Shown here: piece by piece, positions 44,954 through 54,226 of the stretch | How the letters are laid out: each line of letters opens with the position of its first letter | How positions within the stretch are numbered: the first letter of the stretch is position 1 | Source of the DNA: Thermoanaerobaculia bacterium | Lineage (GTDB): Bacteria; Acidobacteriota; Thermoanaerobaculia; Multivoradales; Multivoraceae | Direction: 5' to 3' | Assembly (NCBI GenBank): GCA_022822365.1 | Contig: JAJEBV010000022.1 | Coordinates: 1 to 64,000 of the forward strand | DNA: 64,000 nt | Notes under the pieces: model-generated | The model's input: the letters and a program-made list of their open reading frames with translations, nothing else | The model's database searches: none | What the model was told of the DNA's origin: nothing | Position numbers and translations under genes: made by a program

Positions 44954-45925
44954 GTGACCGTCTTCTCACGGGTGGTCGGTTGGTCCCTGCCGCTGATGCC
45001 GCCGCCTCTGGTGCGCTGGGCGGCCGCGCCCTACGTGGCCGGCGACGAGCCGGCGGACGCCCTCGACTGCGCCGCCGCGCTCAACCGCCGCGGACTCGCC
45101 GGGACGCTGGCGCTGCTGGGCGAGGAGATAGACAGTCCGGAATTCGCCGCCGAAGGAACGGGGCTCTATCTCGACCTCGTCGACGCCCTCGCCGACCGCG
45201 ATCTCGACTGCAACGTGTCGGTCAAGCTCACGCTGCTGGGCCTGAAGGTCTCCCGCGCCCTGTGCCGCGACCACCTCTTCGATCTCGTCCGGCGGGCCGA
45301 GGCCCGCGGTAACTTCGTCCGGATCGACATGGAGGACCACACCTGCACGACGGCCACCCTGGACCTCTACCGGGAGGCCGTGGCCGCTTCGCGAACCCGC
45401 TCCGCAGTCGGAGGGCCGACCGGCTCGGCTGCCTCTGGCGACGCGGTCGGCGTCGTGCTCCAGGCCTACCTGCACCGCACGCTGGCCGACATCGCGGCGC
45501 TGCCGGAGCGCGCCAACGTGCGGCTGTGCAAGGGCATCTACGTCGAGCCGCCGAGCGTGGCGATCCAGGACTACGGCCAGGTACGGCGGAACTTCCTGGC
45601 CACCCTCGAGGCTCTGTTCGACCGCGGCGCCTACGTCGGCATCGCCACTCACGACGACTACCTGCTGCGGGAATCGGCGGCGATGATCGAGCGTCGCGGT
45701 GTGGGGAAGGGCGGCTACGAGTTCCAGATGCTGCTGGGGGTGACCGAGGCGCGCCGCGACCGGCTGGCGAGGGCCGGCCACCGGGTGCGCATCTACGTGC
45801 CCTACGGCCGGCAGTGGTACGCGTACTCGACACGGCGGCTGCGGGAAAACCCGAGCATCGCCGGCCACGTGGCGCGCGCGTTCTTCCTGCGCCTGCTGCG
45901 CGGGCAGACGGGCGCTGCCCGCTGA
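44954..45925 (+). CDS. Proline dehydrogenase (monofunctional)
   Basis: This is a 323-residue FAD-dependent beta/alpha barrel oxidising proline to pyrroline-5-carboxylate. NVSVKLTLLGLKVS, NFVRIDMEDHTCTTATLDLY, VRLCKGIYVEP and GVTEARRDRLARAGHRVRIY are family segments; the end has YGRQWYAYSTRRLRENP. GTG 44954 was chosen. No pyrroline-5-carboxylate dehydrogenase is nearby. The next gene proC catalyses the opposite step, so the pair could run a proline cycle, which is an inference. Confidence 0.9.
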   Translation: MTVFSRVVGWSLPLMPPPLVRWAAAPYVAGDEPADALDCAAALNRRGLAGTLALLGEEIDSPEFAAEGTGLYLDLVDALADRDLDCNVSVKLTLLGLKVSRALCRDHLFDLVRRAEARGNFVRIDMEDHTCTTATLDLYREAVAASRTRSAVGGPTGSAASGDAVGVVLQAYLHRTLADIAALPERANVRLCKGIYVEPPSVAIQDYGQVRRNFLATLEALFDRGAYVGIATHDDYLLRESAAMIERRGVGKGGYEFQMLLGVTEARRDRLARAGHRVRIYVPYGRQWYAYSTRRLRENPSIAGHVARAFFLRLLRGQTGAAR

Positions 45926-45999
45926 GGCCAAGTAGGGCAGAATCGTCGCCTTCCGCGGGCACGCCAGCTTCGCGGTTCATCTCAGAGGGAGACGAGAGG

Positions 46000-46848
46000 G
46001 TGACGACGAGTATCGACAAGGCCGCTGCCGGGAGCGGAGAACCCCGCGTCGCCGTGATTGGCGCGGGTGAGATGGGACGAACGCTGATCAGCGGCTGGCT
46101 CGACGCCGGCGCCGTCGCCGCGGCGTCCATCTTCGCCACGGCCGGACACAGCGAGCGGATCGCGGCCGTGAGCGAAAGGTTCGGGATCGAGGGTGCGGTC
46201 GACAACCGCCGCGCCGCCGGGTTCGGCGACATCGTTCTGCTGGCGGTCAAGCCGCAGACGGCGGACCAGGTGCTCGAGGAGATCGCCGACCTGCTCCATC
46301 CGGGGCAGGTTCTCGTTTCGATCCTCGCCTCGGTCAGGACGTCCTACATCGAGGATCGCGTGCCGGCGGAGGTTCCGGTCGTGCGCGCGATGCCGAACAC
46401 GCCGAGCCGGGTCGCCGCCGGCATGACCGCGCTGTCGCCCGGCCGGTTCGCTTCCGCCGACCACGTGGCGCAGGCGGAGCGCCTGTTTCTGCCGCTCGGG
46501 CGCACGGTGGTGGCCGACGAGAAGCACATGGACGCGATCACCGGGCTGTCGGCTTCGGGCCCGGCGTTCCTCTACATCGTGATCGAGGCGCTGGCCGAAG
46601 GCGGTGTCAAGGCGGGGCTGCCGCGGAAGATGGCGATCGAGCTCGCGGCGCAGACCTGTCTCGGCGCCGGCAAGATGGTGATCGACACGGACCGGCACCC
46701 CGCGCTCCTCAAGGACGAGGTCACGACGCCGGCCGGCTGCACCGTGGACGGCATTCTGCGCCTGGAGGAGGGCGGCCTCCGGGTGACGCTGATCAAGGCG
46801 ATCATCGAGGCGGCCGCGCGCGCTCGCGAACTGGTGCCCGACGAGTAG
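46000..46848 (+). CDS. proC: Pyrroline-5-carboxylate reductase
   Basis: This is a 282-residue NAD(P)H-dependent enzyme for the last step of proline synthesis. The Rossmann motif VAVIGAGEMGRTLISGWLDA opens the fold. VRAMPNTPSRVAAGMTAL and GLSASGPAFLYIVIEALAEG are diagnostic. GTG 46000 is preceded by GAGGGAG. It lies between proline dehydrogenase and recN. Confidence 0.94.
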   Translation: MTTSIDKAAAGSGEPRVAVIGAGEMGRTLISGWLDAGAVAAASIFATAGHSERIAAVSERFGIEGAVDNRRAAGFGDIVLLAVKPQTADQVLEEIADLLHPGQVLVSILASVRTSYIEDRVPAEVPVVRAMPNTPSRVAAGMTALSPGRFASADHVAQAERLFLPLGRTVVADEKHMDAITGLSASGPAFLYIVIEALAEGGVKAGLPRKMAIELAAQTCLGAGKMVIDTDRHPALLKDEVTTPAGCTVDGILRLEEGGLRVTLIKAIIEAAARARELVPDE

Positions 46849-46856
46849 CCGCGGCC

Positions 46857-48578
46857 ATGCTTCGCTCCCTGCACGTCCGGAACCTGGCCGTGATCGAACG
46901 GGCGGAGCTCGAGTTCGGCCCCGGGCTGAACGTGGTCACCGGCGAGACGGGAGCGGGGAAGTCCCTGGTCGTCGATTCGCTCTCGCTGCTCGCGGGGGGG
47001 CGCGCGAGTTCCGAGATGATCCGCACGGGCGCCGGCACGCTGGCGGTCAGCGGCGTCTTCGAGCCCTCGGGCGACGCCTGGCGCGGCCGGCTCGAAGAGG
47101 CGGGTGTGCCGGCGGAGGGCGACGAACTCCTGGTGCGCCGGGAGGTCACGCGGGAGGGACGCAACCGCGTGTTCGTCAACGACCATCCGGTCACCGCGAG
47201 GCTGCTCTCGACCGTCGCCCACGGTCTGATCCGCATCTTCGGCCAGCGGGACGAACTCGGCATGCTGTCGGCGGACCTCCAGCGGGCCTGGCTCGACCGC
47301 TCCGGCGGGGACGCGTTGACCGCACTGGTCGATTCATGCCGCGAGACCTACGGCGCCTGGCGCGAGGCGGCGGACCGGCTCGAGCGCCTCTCCCTCGACG
47401 ACCAGCTTCGCCAGGAACGGATCGACCTGCTGAAGTTCCAGACCTCGGAGATCGACGCCGCGCACCTGCTGCCCGGCGAGGACGAGGAGCTGCGGGCCGA
47501 GCGCGAGGTGCTCCGCCACGCCGAGGCGATCGCGGGCGCGCTTCACCGGGCCATCGCCCTGCTCAGCGACGACGAGATGGCGGCCGACGGTCGAGTCGCG
47601 CAGGCCGGAAACGCGCTCTCGGACATCTCGCGCTGGCAGCCGGAGGCGGAGGCCTGGGTCGAAACCCTGACGGAGGTCGGCGCCACCGTGAACGACCTGG
47701 CGCAGGAGCTGCGGACGCGGGCGGCCGGCTGCGAGTCGGACCCGGCGCGCCTGAACCAGATCGAGGAGCGGTTGAGCGTGATCGAGCGTCTGACCCGCAA
47801 GCACGGCGGCAGCAGCTCGGATGTCCTGGAGCACGGCCGCCGTCTGGCGGAGGAGCTCTTCGAGCTGGAAACGGCGGATGTGCGCCGGGAGGAAGTGGAG
47901 CAGGAGGCCGCCTCGCGCCTCTCCGAGTACGCCGGGCGGGCCGAGACTCTCTCGGCTGCACGGCGCGAACGGGCCGGCGCTCTCGAGCGTGAGGTCCTCG
48001 GCCACCTCCTGGACCTGGCGTTCGAACGGGCGGTGTTCGAGGTCGAGGTCGCCCGGGAGCTTCGGGCCGGCAGCCCGCTCGAACTCGATGGCGAGCGGAT
48101 CGCCTTCGACGCCCAGGGCGTCGACCGGGTCAACTACCGGTTCAGCGCGAATCCGGGAGAGGATCCGCGGCCGCTGTCCCGCGTCGCTTCGGGCGGCGAG
48201 CTGGCGCGCCTGTTCCTGGCGCTTCAGACCGCGGTTCGGGGCGGCGGTCCGGCCGAGGGGTCGACCCTCGTGTTCGACGAAGTGGACTCCGGCGTCGGCG
48301 GCGCCGAGGCGGCGATCGTCGGCCGCAAGCTCCAGCGACTCGCCGCCGGCGGCCAGATCCTGGCGGTGACCCACCTGCCCCAGGTGGCGTCCCGCGGCAA
48401 CCTCCATCTCGAAGTGAAGAAGGAGGTTCACGCCGGCCGAACCCGAGTCGACGTCCACCGCCTCGACCACGAACGCCGCATCGAGGAAGTCGCCCGCATG
48501 CTCGCCGGCGAAGAAGTCACGGACGCCTCCCGTTCGGCGGCGGCCGAGTTGCTCGCCGGCGGTTCGGCCGGCGAGTAG
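46857..48578 (+). CDS. recN: DNA repair protein RecN
   Basis: This is a 573-residue SMC-like ATPase acting early in double-strand break repair. Walker A is TGETGAGKSLVVDSL (about 30-44). Coiled-coil arms fill the middle. The C-terminal lobe has the signature LSRVASGGELARLFLALQ and Walker B STLVFDEVDSGVGG, then ILAVTHLPQVASRGN. It follows proC by 8 nt. recN is often SOS-regulated, but no promoter was seen here. Element E3 begins 21 nt after its stop. Confidence 0.95.
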   Translation: MLRSLHVRNLAVIERAELEFGPGLNVVTGETGAGKSLVVDSLSLLAGGRASSEMIRTGAGTLAVSGVFEPSGDAWRGRLEEAGVPAEGDELLVRREVTREGRNRVFVNDHPVTARLLSTVAHGLIRIFGQRDELGMLSADLQRAWLDRSGGDALTALVDSCRETYGAWREAADRLERLSLDDQLRQERIDLLKFQTSEIDAAHLLPGEDEELRAEREVLRHAEAIAGALHRAIALLSDDEMAADGRVAQAGNALSDISRWQPEAEAWVETLTEVGATVNDLAQELRTRAAGCESDPARLNQIEERLSVIERLTRKHGGSSSDVLEHGRRLAEELFELETADVRREEVEQEAASRLSEYAGRAETLSAARRERAGALEREVLGHLLDLAFERAVFEVEVARELRAGSPLELDGERIAFDAQGVDRVNYRFSANPGEDPRPLSRVASGGELARLFLALQTAVRGGGPAEGSTLVFDEVDSGVGGAEAAIVGRKLQRLAAGGQILAVTHLPQVASRGNLHLEVKKEVHAGRTRVDVHRLDHERRIEEVARMLAGEEVTDASRSAAAELLAGGSAGE

Positions 48579-48599
48579 GCCGAGTCGGCTGCGTAGGCC

Positions 48600-48778
48600 G
48601 CCCGGATCGGATCCGGAGGGGACAGGTCCCAGGGGACGCTCACCCTCACGGAGTGGATGGGGGTTGTGGGCTCGCTGTTGTCGGCTGCGCTCCGGTCGGT
48701 CCTCGGTTGCCGTAGGGGTCTCGACAGTCGCTGGCCTCCGACCCCCTGGGACCTGTCCCCTCCGGATGCGATCCGGGC
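48600..48778 (+). repeat. Long-armed palindromic element, copy E3
   Basis: A 36-bp inverted repeat (48600-48635 and 48743-48778) with a single mismatch (48610/48768) encloses a 107-nt core. The arm begins gcccggatcggatccggagg, different from E1 and E2. The core has ACGCTC, the shared 28-nt block at 48668-48695 and GTCGCTGGCCTCC. It starts 21 nt downstream of recN on the same strand. Copy c of the short hairpin family follows 8 nt later. Confidence 0.85.
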
Positions 48779-48786
48779 TGGGGGCG

Positions 48787-48855
48787 CTGGGTGCGCGGGT
48801 CTTCTGACCCGCTGCCGGCGAAGCCGGCCTGGAAATCGCCGCCGGCGAAGCCGGC
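48787..48855 (+). repeat. Short hairpin repeat, copy c, with two identical GAA-loop hairpins
   Basis: CTGGGTGCGC followed by GCGGGTC-TTCT-GACCCGC (48787-48812) precedes two identical 15-nt hairpins, GCCGGC-GAA-GCCGGC, at 48814-48828 and 48841-48855. This copy shows most clearly the two-part layout of the family. The rest of 48579-48895 outside E3 and this repeat holds only the tsaC promoter candidate. Confidence 0.75.
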
Positions 48856-48881
48856 GCCCGCTTTGTAGCCGTATGAATCGC

Positions 48882-48887
48882 TAGGCT
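48882..48887 (+). promoter_or_regulatory. -10-like TAGGCT box before tsaC
   Basis: TAGGCT lies 8 nt before ATG 48896, with no Shine-Dalgarno between. It fits the leaderless-type pattern. Confidence 0.3.
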
Positions 48888-48895
48888 CGCCCACC

Positions 48896-49483
48896 ATGCT
48901 GGACGTGTGGCCCTGGGACGGTGATCTGAACGAAGTGAGGACGGCCCTTGCCGACGGGCGGATTCTTGCCATACCGACGGAATCCTCCTACGGCCTGGCA
49001 GTCGATCCACGTTCAGTTGCGGGCGTCGAGGCGATCTACCGCCTCAAGGAGCGCGAACGCGGCAAGCCGCTACCGGTCGTCGCCGCGAATCTCGAACAGG
49101 CGCTCGACCTCGGCATCGAACCGAACGAGGCGATCCGGATGGCCGAGACGCACTGGCCGGGGGCGCTTACCGTGGTGGCGCCGCTTCGCGTCGGTCTGTC
49201 CGTGCCGGCGGCTGCCGGCGGAGACACGCTGGCCGTGCGGGTACCGGACCATGATCGTCTCCGTGCACTCCTCCAGGCTCTCGGCCATCCCCTGACCGCG
49301 ACCAGCGCGAACCGGAGCGGCGAGCCGCCCGCGTGTGGCCTGGCGGACCTCGAACCGATCCTCGGCGACTCCGGCGCACTGGTGATAGGCGGCGAGCGGA
49401 CCCCCGGGGGCTTGGCATCCACCGTGGTATCTTGGAGTTCCGCCAGTTTGCGGGTGTTGCGCCGCGGGCGCTTCGAGGTCTGA
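48896..49483 (+). CDS. tsaC: Threonylcarbamoyl-AMP synthase (Sua5/YrdC/TsaC)
   Basis: This is a 195-residue enzyme making threonylcarbamoyl-AMP for t6A37 of ANN-decoding tRNAs. GRILAIPTESSYGLAVDPRS, YRLKERERGKPLPVV and LTATSANRSGEPPACG match the family. The length fits the single-domain TsaC form rather than long Sua5. It is separated from the next gene by 42 nt. Confidence 0.92.
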   Translation: MLDVWPWDGDLNEVRTALADGRILAIPTESSYGLAVDPRSVAGVEAIYRLKERERGKPLPVVAANLEQALDLGIEPNEAIRMAETHWPGALTVVAPLRVGLSVPAAAGGDTLAVRVPDHDRLRALLQALGHPLTATSANRSGEPPACGLADLEPILGDSGALVIGGERTPGGLASTVVSWSSASLRVLRRGRFEV

Positions 49484-49525
49484 TCCCGCGGCCCGCGCAG
49501 TCGTCAGGTCAGAGACTCAAAGACC

Positions 49526-51376
49526 GTGAGCCGATCCGCCGTTTCCCTCGTCGCGCTCCTCTGCGCCGGGCCGTTGCCGCAGGCGGCGCCGGCGGCGGCT
49601 CAGGAAACCGTCGCCGCCGCGCGTACCGACGGGGCGCCGGCGGTCGACCTGGCTGGCGACGAGATCGGGGTCGACGAAGTCTCGCGCGGTCAGACCGGCT
49701 ACGGCCTGTCCGTGTTCGCGGGCAGCGAACCGGAGCGCTTCGGCGTGGAGGTCGTCGGCGTCCTGCGCGAGATGGACCCGGGCACGAGCTTCATCGTCGC
49801 CCGGTTGAGCGGCAAGGGGCTCGAGGAGTCGGGCGTCGTGGCCGGAATGAGCGGCAGCCCGGTCTACATCGACGACCGTCTGGCCGGCGCCGTGGCCTAT
49901 TCCTGGGCGTTCACGAGCGAAGCGTTGGCGCTGATCACGCCGATCGCCGCGATGCGGCAGTTGAGCGCGCTCGACCCGGGCGAAGCGGCGGGCGGCTCAC
50001 TCGGTCTGTCCGCTCCCGGCGCGGCCGCGCCGTTCGAGCGCTCGGTGCGGCAGCTCCTCGAACCGCCGGAGGACGTGGCCGAGGCGATCCGCCAAGTCGT
50101 GGCGGAGCAGCTCGGGGCCGTGCTGGCGCCGGACGACTGGGGCGGCCGCGGCGCATCGATCGCCACGCTGGGCTTCGGCGAGCCGGTCCGCCGGATGCTC
50201 GCCGCTGCTCCCGCCGGTCGCGCCGAGGCGTCCGACGCACCCGAGCTCGGCGCGGGCAGCGCGGTCGCGGGCGTCCTGATCGACGGCGACCTGAAGCTCG
50301 CCGTCGGCGGCACGGTGACCCGGGTCGAGGATGGCGAAGTGCTGGCCATGGGCCACCCCTATCTCGGCGTGGGCCCCCTGGGCGTGCCGATGGCGACGGT
50401 CGAGGTGGTCGGCGTCGTCCCGCGACTCAACAGCTCGACCCGGCTCAGCAACATCGGTCCCGTGGTCGGCGCCTTCGACCAGGACCGCTTCGCCGGGCTC
50501 AGGGGCACGCTCGGCGCCGAGGCGCGCACGATTCCGATGACGATCGACGTCGAGACGCCGAACGGCGAGTCTCGCCGTTTCGACCTCCGGCTCGCCGACC
50601 TGCCCATCATGCTGCCGTCGCTGGTCGGCATCCCGACGATGCAGGCGCTTGATTCGGCCTCGTACGGCGCCGGGGAGAGCAGCCTCGTCATGACCGGCAC
50701 GTTGCGGCTGCGGGGCCACGCCGAGGTGCCGCTGCGCCAGGTCTTCGACGGTTCGAACCCCGGCACGCGCGCAGCCTTCTACCTGATCCAACTGGTGGGC
50801 GCCCTGGTGAACTCGGACTACGAGGCGGTGGAGATCGAGGCCATCGACCTGACCCTGAGACAGGGCCACTCTCCGCGCACGATCACGATCGAGCGGGCTC
50901 AGGCATCTGCCAGCCGTGTCCGCCCGGGCGATACGGTCCAGGTCGTCTTCGATCTGCGCCGGCATCGCGGCGACCGTTTCCAGGAGACGCTGGACGTGGT
51001 GGTGCCCGAGGACCGTCGCCCCGGCCGTTACTACCTGTTCGTGGGCGACGGCGTCAGCATCGACGCTGCCCGGCTCCAGCTTCAGCCAGCCAGATCCTCC
51101 TCGCTCGAGGACGAGCTGGATCTGCTGCGATCCTTCAGGTCCCAGAGCCGGCTCGCCGCGCTTGGCGTCGTGCCGGCGCGCGGGCTGATTGTCGAAGGCC
51201 GGCCGATGCCCGACCTGCCGGCCACCGTACGTTCGATCTGGCAGGCGTCGCCGCTGCAGGGCGAGCCGCGGGCCCTGAACCTGGCGATCGTCAGCGAGCA
51301 CGGCCGCGATCTCGGCACGCCGCTCGACGGTCTGTTCCGGATCGACCTCCAGATCCTGCCGGGTACCGCGCCGTGA
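49526..51376 (+). CDS. Secreted SpoIVB-type S55 family peptidase
   Basis: This is a 616-residue protein with a signal peptide (about 1-25). The S55 region has GMSGSPVYIDDRLAGAVAYS with the expected nucleophile Ser, and the His in LAMGHPYLGVGPLG. The C-terminal third is beta-rich with RPGDTVQVVFDLRRHRGD. S55 peptidases are best known from SpoIVB of sporulating Firmicutes, but related exported proteins occur in non-sporulating lineages. GTG 49526 was chosen. It overlaps the beta-propeller gene by 4 nt (GTGA), so the two probably work together in the periplasm. Confidence 0.82.
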   Translation: MSRSAVSLVALLCAGPLPQAAPAAAQETVAAARTDGAPAVDLAGDEIGVDEVSRGQTGYGLSVFAGSEPERFGVEVVGVLREMDPGTSFIVARLSGKGLEESGVVAGMSGSPVYIDDRLAGAVAYSWAFTSEALALITPIAAMRQLSALDPGEAAGGSLGLSAPGAAAPFERSVRQLLEPPEDVAEAIRQVVAEQLGAVLAPDDWGGRGASIATLGFGEPVRRMLAAAPAGRAEASDAPELGAGSAVAGVLIDGDLKLAVGGTVTRVEDGEVLAMGHPYLGVGPLGVPMATVEVVGVVPRLNSSTRLSNIGPVVGAFDQDRFAGLRGTLGAEARTIPMTIDVETPNGESRRFDLRLADLPIMLPSLVGIPTMQALDSASYGAGESSLVMTGTLRLRGHAEVPLRQVFDGSNPGTRAAFYLIQLVGALVNSDYEAVEIEAIDLTLRQGHSPRTITIERAQASASRVRPGDTVQVVFDLRRHRGDRFQETLDVVVPEDRRPGRYYLFVGDGVSIDAARLQLQPARSSSLEDELDLLRSFRSQSRLAALGVVPARGLIVEGRPMPDLPATVRSIWQASPLQGEPRALNLAIVSEHGRDLGTPLDGLFRIDLQILPGTAP

Positions 51377-53664
51377 GGAGCCGACGCCGTACCGCCGCGG
51401 CTCTCGCCGCGGCGGCAAGCCTGCTGCTCGGCGGCGCAGGGATCACCGCCGCCTCGGAAGTCCAGATCTGGCGCGCCGACAGTCAGGCGGCTTTTCTTGC
51501 CGGCGAACTCGTCGACGTCAGCGTCGATCGCCTGGGCGTTCTGAGACTGGCGCAGCGCGCGGAGCAGTTCGCCACCCTCACCGAGCCCTTCCTGTTCTCC
51601 TTCGCCGGCGCGAACGGCCGCTTCGCGGCCGGCACCGGCAACTCGGGCAAGGTGCTGGAGATAACCGCCAGCGCGGACGCCGGTTCCGTCGCGGAGCTCT
51701 TCGCGGCCGAGGAGCCGGAGATCTTCGCGGTCTGGGTCGACGGCGACGGTGCCGTGTACGCCGGGTCGTCGCCGGACGGCAAGGTGTACCGCAAGCGCCC
51801 CGACGGGGAAGTCGAGGTCGTGTTCGACCCGGAGGCGAAGTACATCTGGGCCCTTCTGGGAGACGGCGACGGCGGCCTGCTGGTGGGCACCGGTCCGGAA
51901 GGCAAGCTCCATCGAGTCGACCTCGCGAACGGTGAGTCGACGCTGCTCTACGACAGCACGGATCTCCACATCCGCTCGCTCGCCCGGCGCGCGGACGGCA
52001 CGTTGTTCGCCGGCACCGCTGGCGAGGGCCTCCTGCTCGAGATTGACGCCGCGGGTTCCGCCCGGACCCTCTACGACGCGGCCGGGCCGGAGGTGCTGGC
52101 GATCGTTCCGGGCGACGAGGGCGCCTTCTACGCCACGGCGCTGGCCTCCGAGGCGAGCTTCGTCGACCTGAGCAGCGCGCGCAGGTCCACCTCCAGCAGC
52201 TCCTCGAGCAGCGGGAGCAGCGGCTCCGGCGGCACCGGTGGCAGTGCAACGGAGTCGAGCAGCCAGACCACCCAGGTCACGTCCCAGGCGGGCGCGATCT
52301 CGGTCGGCAGCCGCGCCGCCTCGTTCAAGGGGCCGCGTTCCGAGGTGCTGCGGATCGACGGCAGCGGCTCGGTCGAGTCGATCTGGAAGTTCGAGGCCGA
52401 AACCGTGTACGCACTGAGCTACCAGCAGGGCAGGCTGTGGGTCGCCACCGGCCAGGAGGGCAAGCTGTTCAGCTACCAGAACGAGCAGATGGTGCTGGAG
52501 AAGGACCTCGACCAGGGCCAGATCGTCGGCCTCGCGGCGGGGCCCGCGGGCCCCGTCTTCGCGAGCACGAACGCTGCCGCCGTCTACGGCTTCGTCGGCG
52601 GCGACTCCGCCGGGCTGGCGGAGCGGGGTACGGTCACCGCCAAGCCGCTCGACGCGTCGTCCGTGGCGAGCTTCGGCTCGATCCGCTGGCGCGGCCGCGC
52701 CGGCGACGGAGTCGAGGTCGCGCTCTCGGCCCGTAGCGGCATGAGCTCGACGCCGGACGAAACCTGGTCCGGGTGGACCACGGCCTCCGCGGCGCGGGAG
52801 GCGCCGCTCTCCGACCTGCCGCCGGGCCGGTACCTGCAGTGGCGGGCCGAGCTTCGCGGCAGCGGCGACCGGACCCCCGAAGTCGTCGCGGTCGAGGTCA
52901 CCTACCGGCAGCACAACCGCAAGCCGGAGATCAAGAAGCTGGACGTGCTGCCCGCGGGCACCATCCTGGTGCCGACGAACTTCAACCCCTCGAACCAGGC
53001 GTACGAGCCGGCGCACCCGAACCGGGACCGCATCTTCACGGTCGTCGGCGACCCGGCGCAGACGCAGCAGGGCTCGACGAAGACCCTGTGGAAGCTCGGC
53101 TACCGGACGCTGCGCTGGGAAGCCGAGGACCCGAACAAGGACCGTCTCCGCTACCGGCTCTCGTTCGCCCGCGAGGCCGCTCTGGCGGCAGCCGGAGCAG
53201 GAGACGACGATTCCGACGGGCTGTGGCTCGAGGTGGCGGACGACCTGAAGGCGACGTTCCTGAGTTTTGATGCCACGGTGCTGCCTGACGGCGTCTACCG
53301 CTTCCGGGTGGAAGCGAGCGACCGGCTCGACAACGTCGCCGGCGAGGCGCTGGAGACGGAGGAGATATCGGCCGCGACGGTGGTCGACCACAGCCCGGCC
53401 CGGCTGGTCTCCGCGACCCGCGACGGTGACCGGGTGACCGCCGTGGTCGAGGATGCCTGGAGCCCGCTGCGGGAGGCGGTGATCAGCGTCGACGCCGGCG
53501 AGTGGCGTTCCGCCCGGGTCGACGACGGCCTCCTCGACAGTCAGCGCGAGACGCTCTCCATCGCGGCGCCGGCCGGGGCGAGCCTGCTGCTGCTGCGGCT
53601 GACCGACGCCGCCCACAACGTGACGACGATCGACCTGTCGGGTCAGCTAGGCTCCGGCCGATGA
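51373..53664 (+). CDS. Secreted beta-propeller protein with C-terminal Ig-like domain
   Basis: This 763-residue exported protein has a signal peptide (about 1-27). Repeated propeller-like segments recur about every 40 residues, for example GAVYAGSSPDGKVYR, GLLVGTGPEGKLHRV and RLWVATGQEGKLFSY. A Ser and Gly-rich low-complexity linker lies at about 274-300. The C-terminal part has Ig-like strands (DGVYRFRVEASDRLDN). No enzyme motif was found; binding or scaffolding is likely. It overlaps the S55 gene upstream and coaD downstream (ATGA). Confidence 0.75.
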   Translation: MRSRRRTAAALAAAASLLLGGAGITAASEVQIWRADSQAAFLAGELVDVSVDRLGVLRLAQRAEQFATLTEPFLFSFAGANGRFAAGTGNSGKVLEITASADAGSVAELFAAEEPEIFAVWVDGDGAVYAGSSPDGKVYRKRPDGEVEVVFDPEAKYIWALLGDGDGGLLVGTGPEGKLHRVDLANGESTLLYDSTDLHIRSLARRADGTLFAGTAGEGLLLEIDAAGSARTLYDAAGPEVLAIVPGDEGAFYATALASEASFVDLSSARRSTSSSSSSSGSSGSGGTGGSATESSSQTTQVTSQAGAISVGSRAASFKGPRSEVLRIDGSGSVESIWKFEAETVYALSYQQGRLWVATGQEGKLFSYQNEQMVLEKDLDQGQIVGLAAGPAGPVFASTNAAAVYGFVGGDSAGLAERGTVTAKPLDASSVASFGSIRWRGRAGDGVEVALSARSGMSSTPDETWSGWTTASAAREAPLSDLPPGRYLQWRAELRGSGDRTPEVVAVEVTYRQHNRKPEIKKLDVLPAGTILVPTNFNPSNQAYEPAHPNRDRIFTVVGDPAQTQQGSTKTLWKLGYRTLRWEAEDPNKDRLRYRLSFAREAALAAAGAGDDDSDGLWLEVADDLKATFLSFDATVLPDGVYRFRVEASDRLDNVAGEALETEEISAATVVDHSPARLVSATRDGDRVTAVVEDAWSPLREAVISVDAGEWRSARVDDGLLDSQRETLSIAAPAGASLLLLRLTDAAHNVTTIDLSGQLGSGR

Positions 53665-54200
53665 GCCCGGACTTGCCTCGGCGGCCTGTCTCGGACGGTC
53701 CGAAACCCGTTCCCGATGGCGGACAGAGGATAGGCGTGTTCCCGGGTTCCTTCGACCCGGTCCACAACGGCCACGTCGACCTGATCGAACGCGCCCGCCG
53801 GCTCTTCGACGTGCTCTACATCGCCGTCCTCTACAACGAGCAGAAGCAGGCCCTGTTCTCGGTCGAGGAGCGGATCGATCTCCTGCGTGACCTGGTCGGC
53901 GACTCCGGCGACTGCCGGGTCGAGAGCTTCAGCGGCCTCCTCGTCGACTACGCCCGGCAAAAGAACGCGACCGCGGTCGTCCGCGGCCTCCGCTCCGGCG
54001 CCGACTTCGACTACGAGTTGCCGATGACCCTGATGAACCGCCGCCTCGCGCCGGGCATCGACACGATCTTCCTGCTGCCGGCGCCGGAGTGGATCTACCT
54101 CTCGAGCCGGCTGACGAAGGAGGTCGGCAGCCTCGACGGTGATCTGACGGGGGTCGTGCCACCCGTCGTGCTGGAGGCGCTGCGCCGGAAGCTCGGCTGA
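53661..54200 (+). CDS. coaD: Phosphopantetheine adenylyltransferase
   Basis: CoaD adenylates 4'-phosphopantetheine in coenzyme A synthesis. The 179-residue protein has the nucleotidyltransferase motif GSFDPVHNGHVDLIERA and NATAVVRGLRSGADFDYELP. SSRLTKEVGSLDGDLTG corresponds to the ISSS-type motif. A polar N-terminal extension of about 20 residues precedes the core. ATG 53661 overlaps the beta-propeller stop. Confidence 0.94.
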   Translation: MSPDLPRRPVSDGPKPVPDGGQRIGVFPGSFDPVHNGHVDLIERARRLFDVLYIAVLYNEQKQALFSVEERIDLLRDLVGDSGDCRVESFSGLLVDYARQKNATAVVRGLRSGADFDYELPMTLMNRRLAPGIDTIFLLPAPEWIYLSSRLTKEVGSLDGDLTGVVPPVVLEALRRKLG

Positions 54201-54226
54201 GGGGCGCGTGCGGCGCTCCGACGCCC

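Noticed and set aside
51082..53616. An 844-codon minus-strand open frame opposite the beta-propeller gene
   Set aside because: It mirrors the codons of a well-supported exported protein and has no recognisable domain or start signal.
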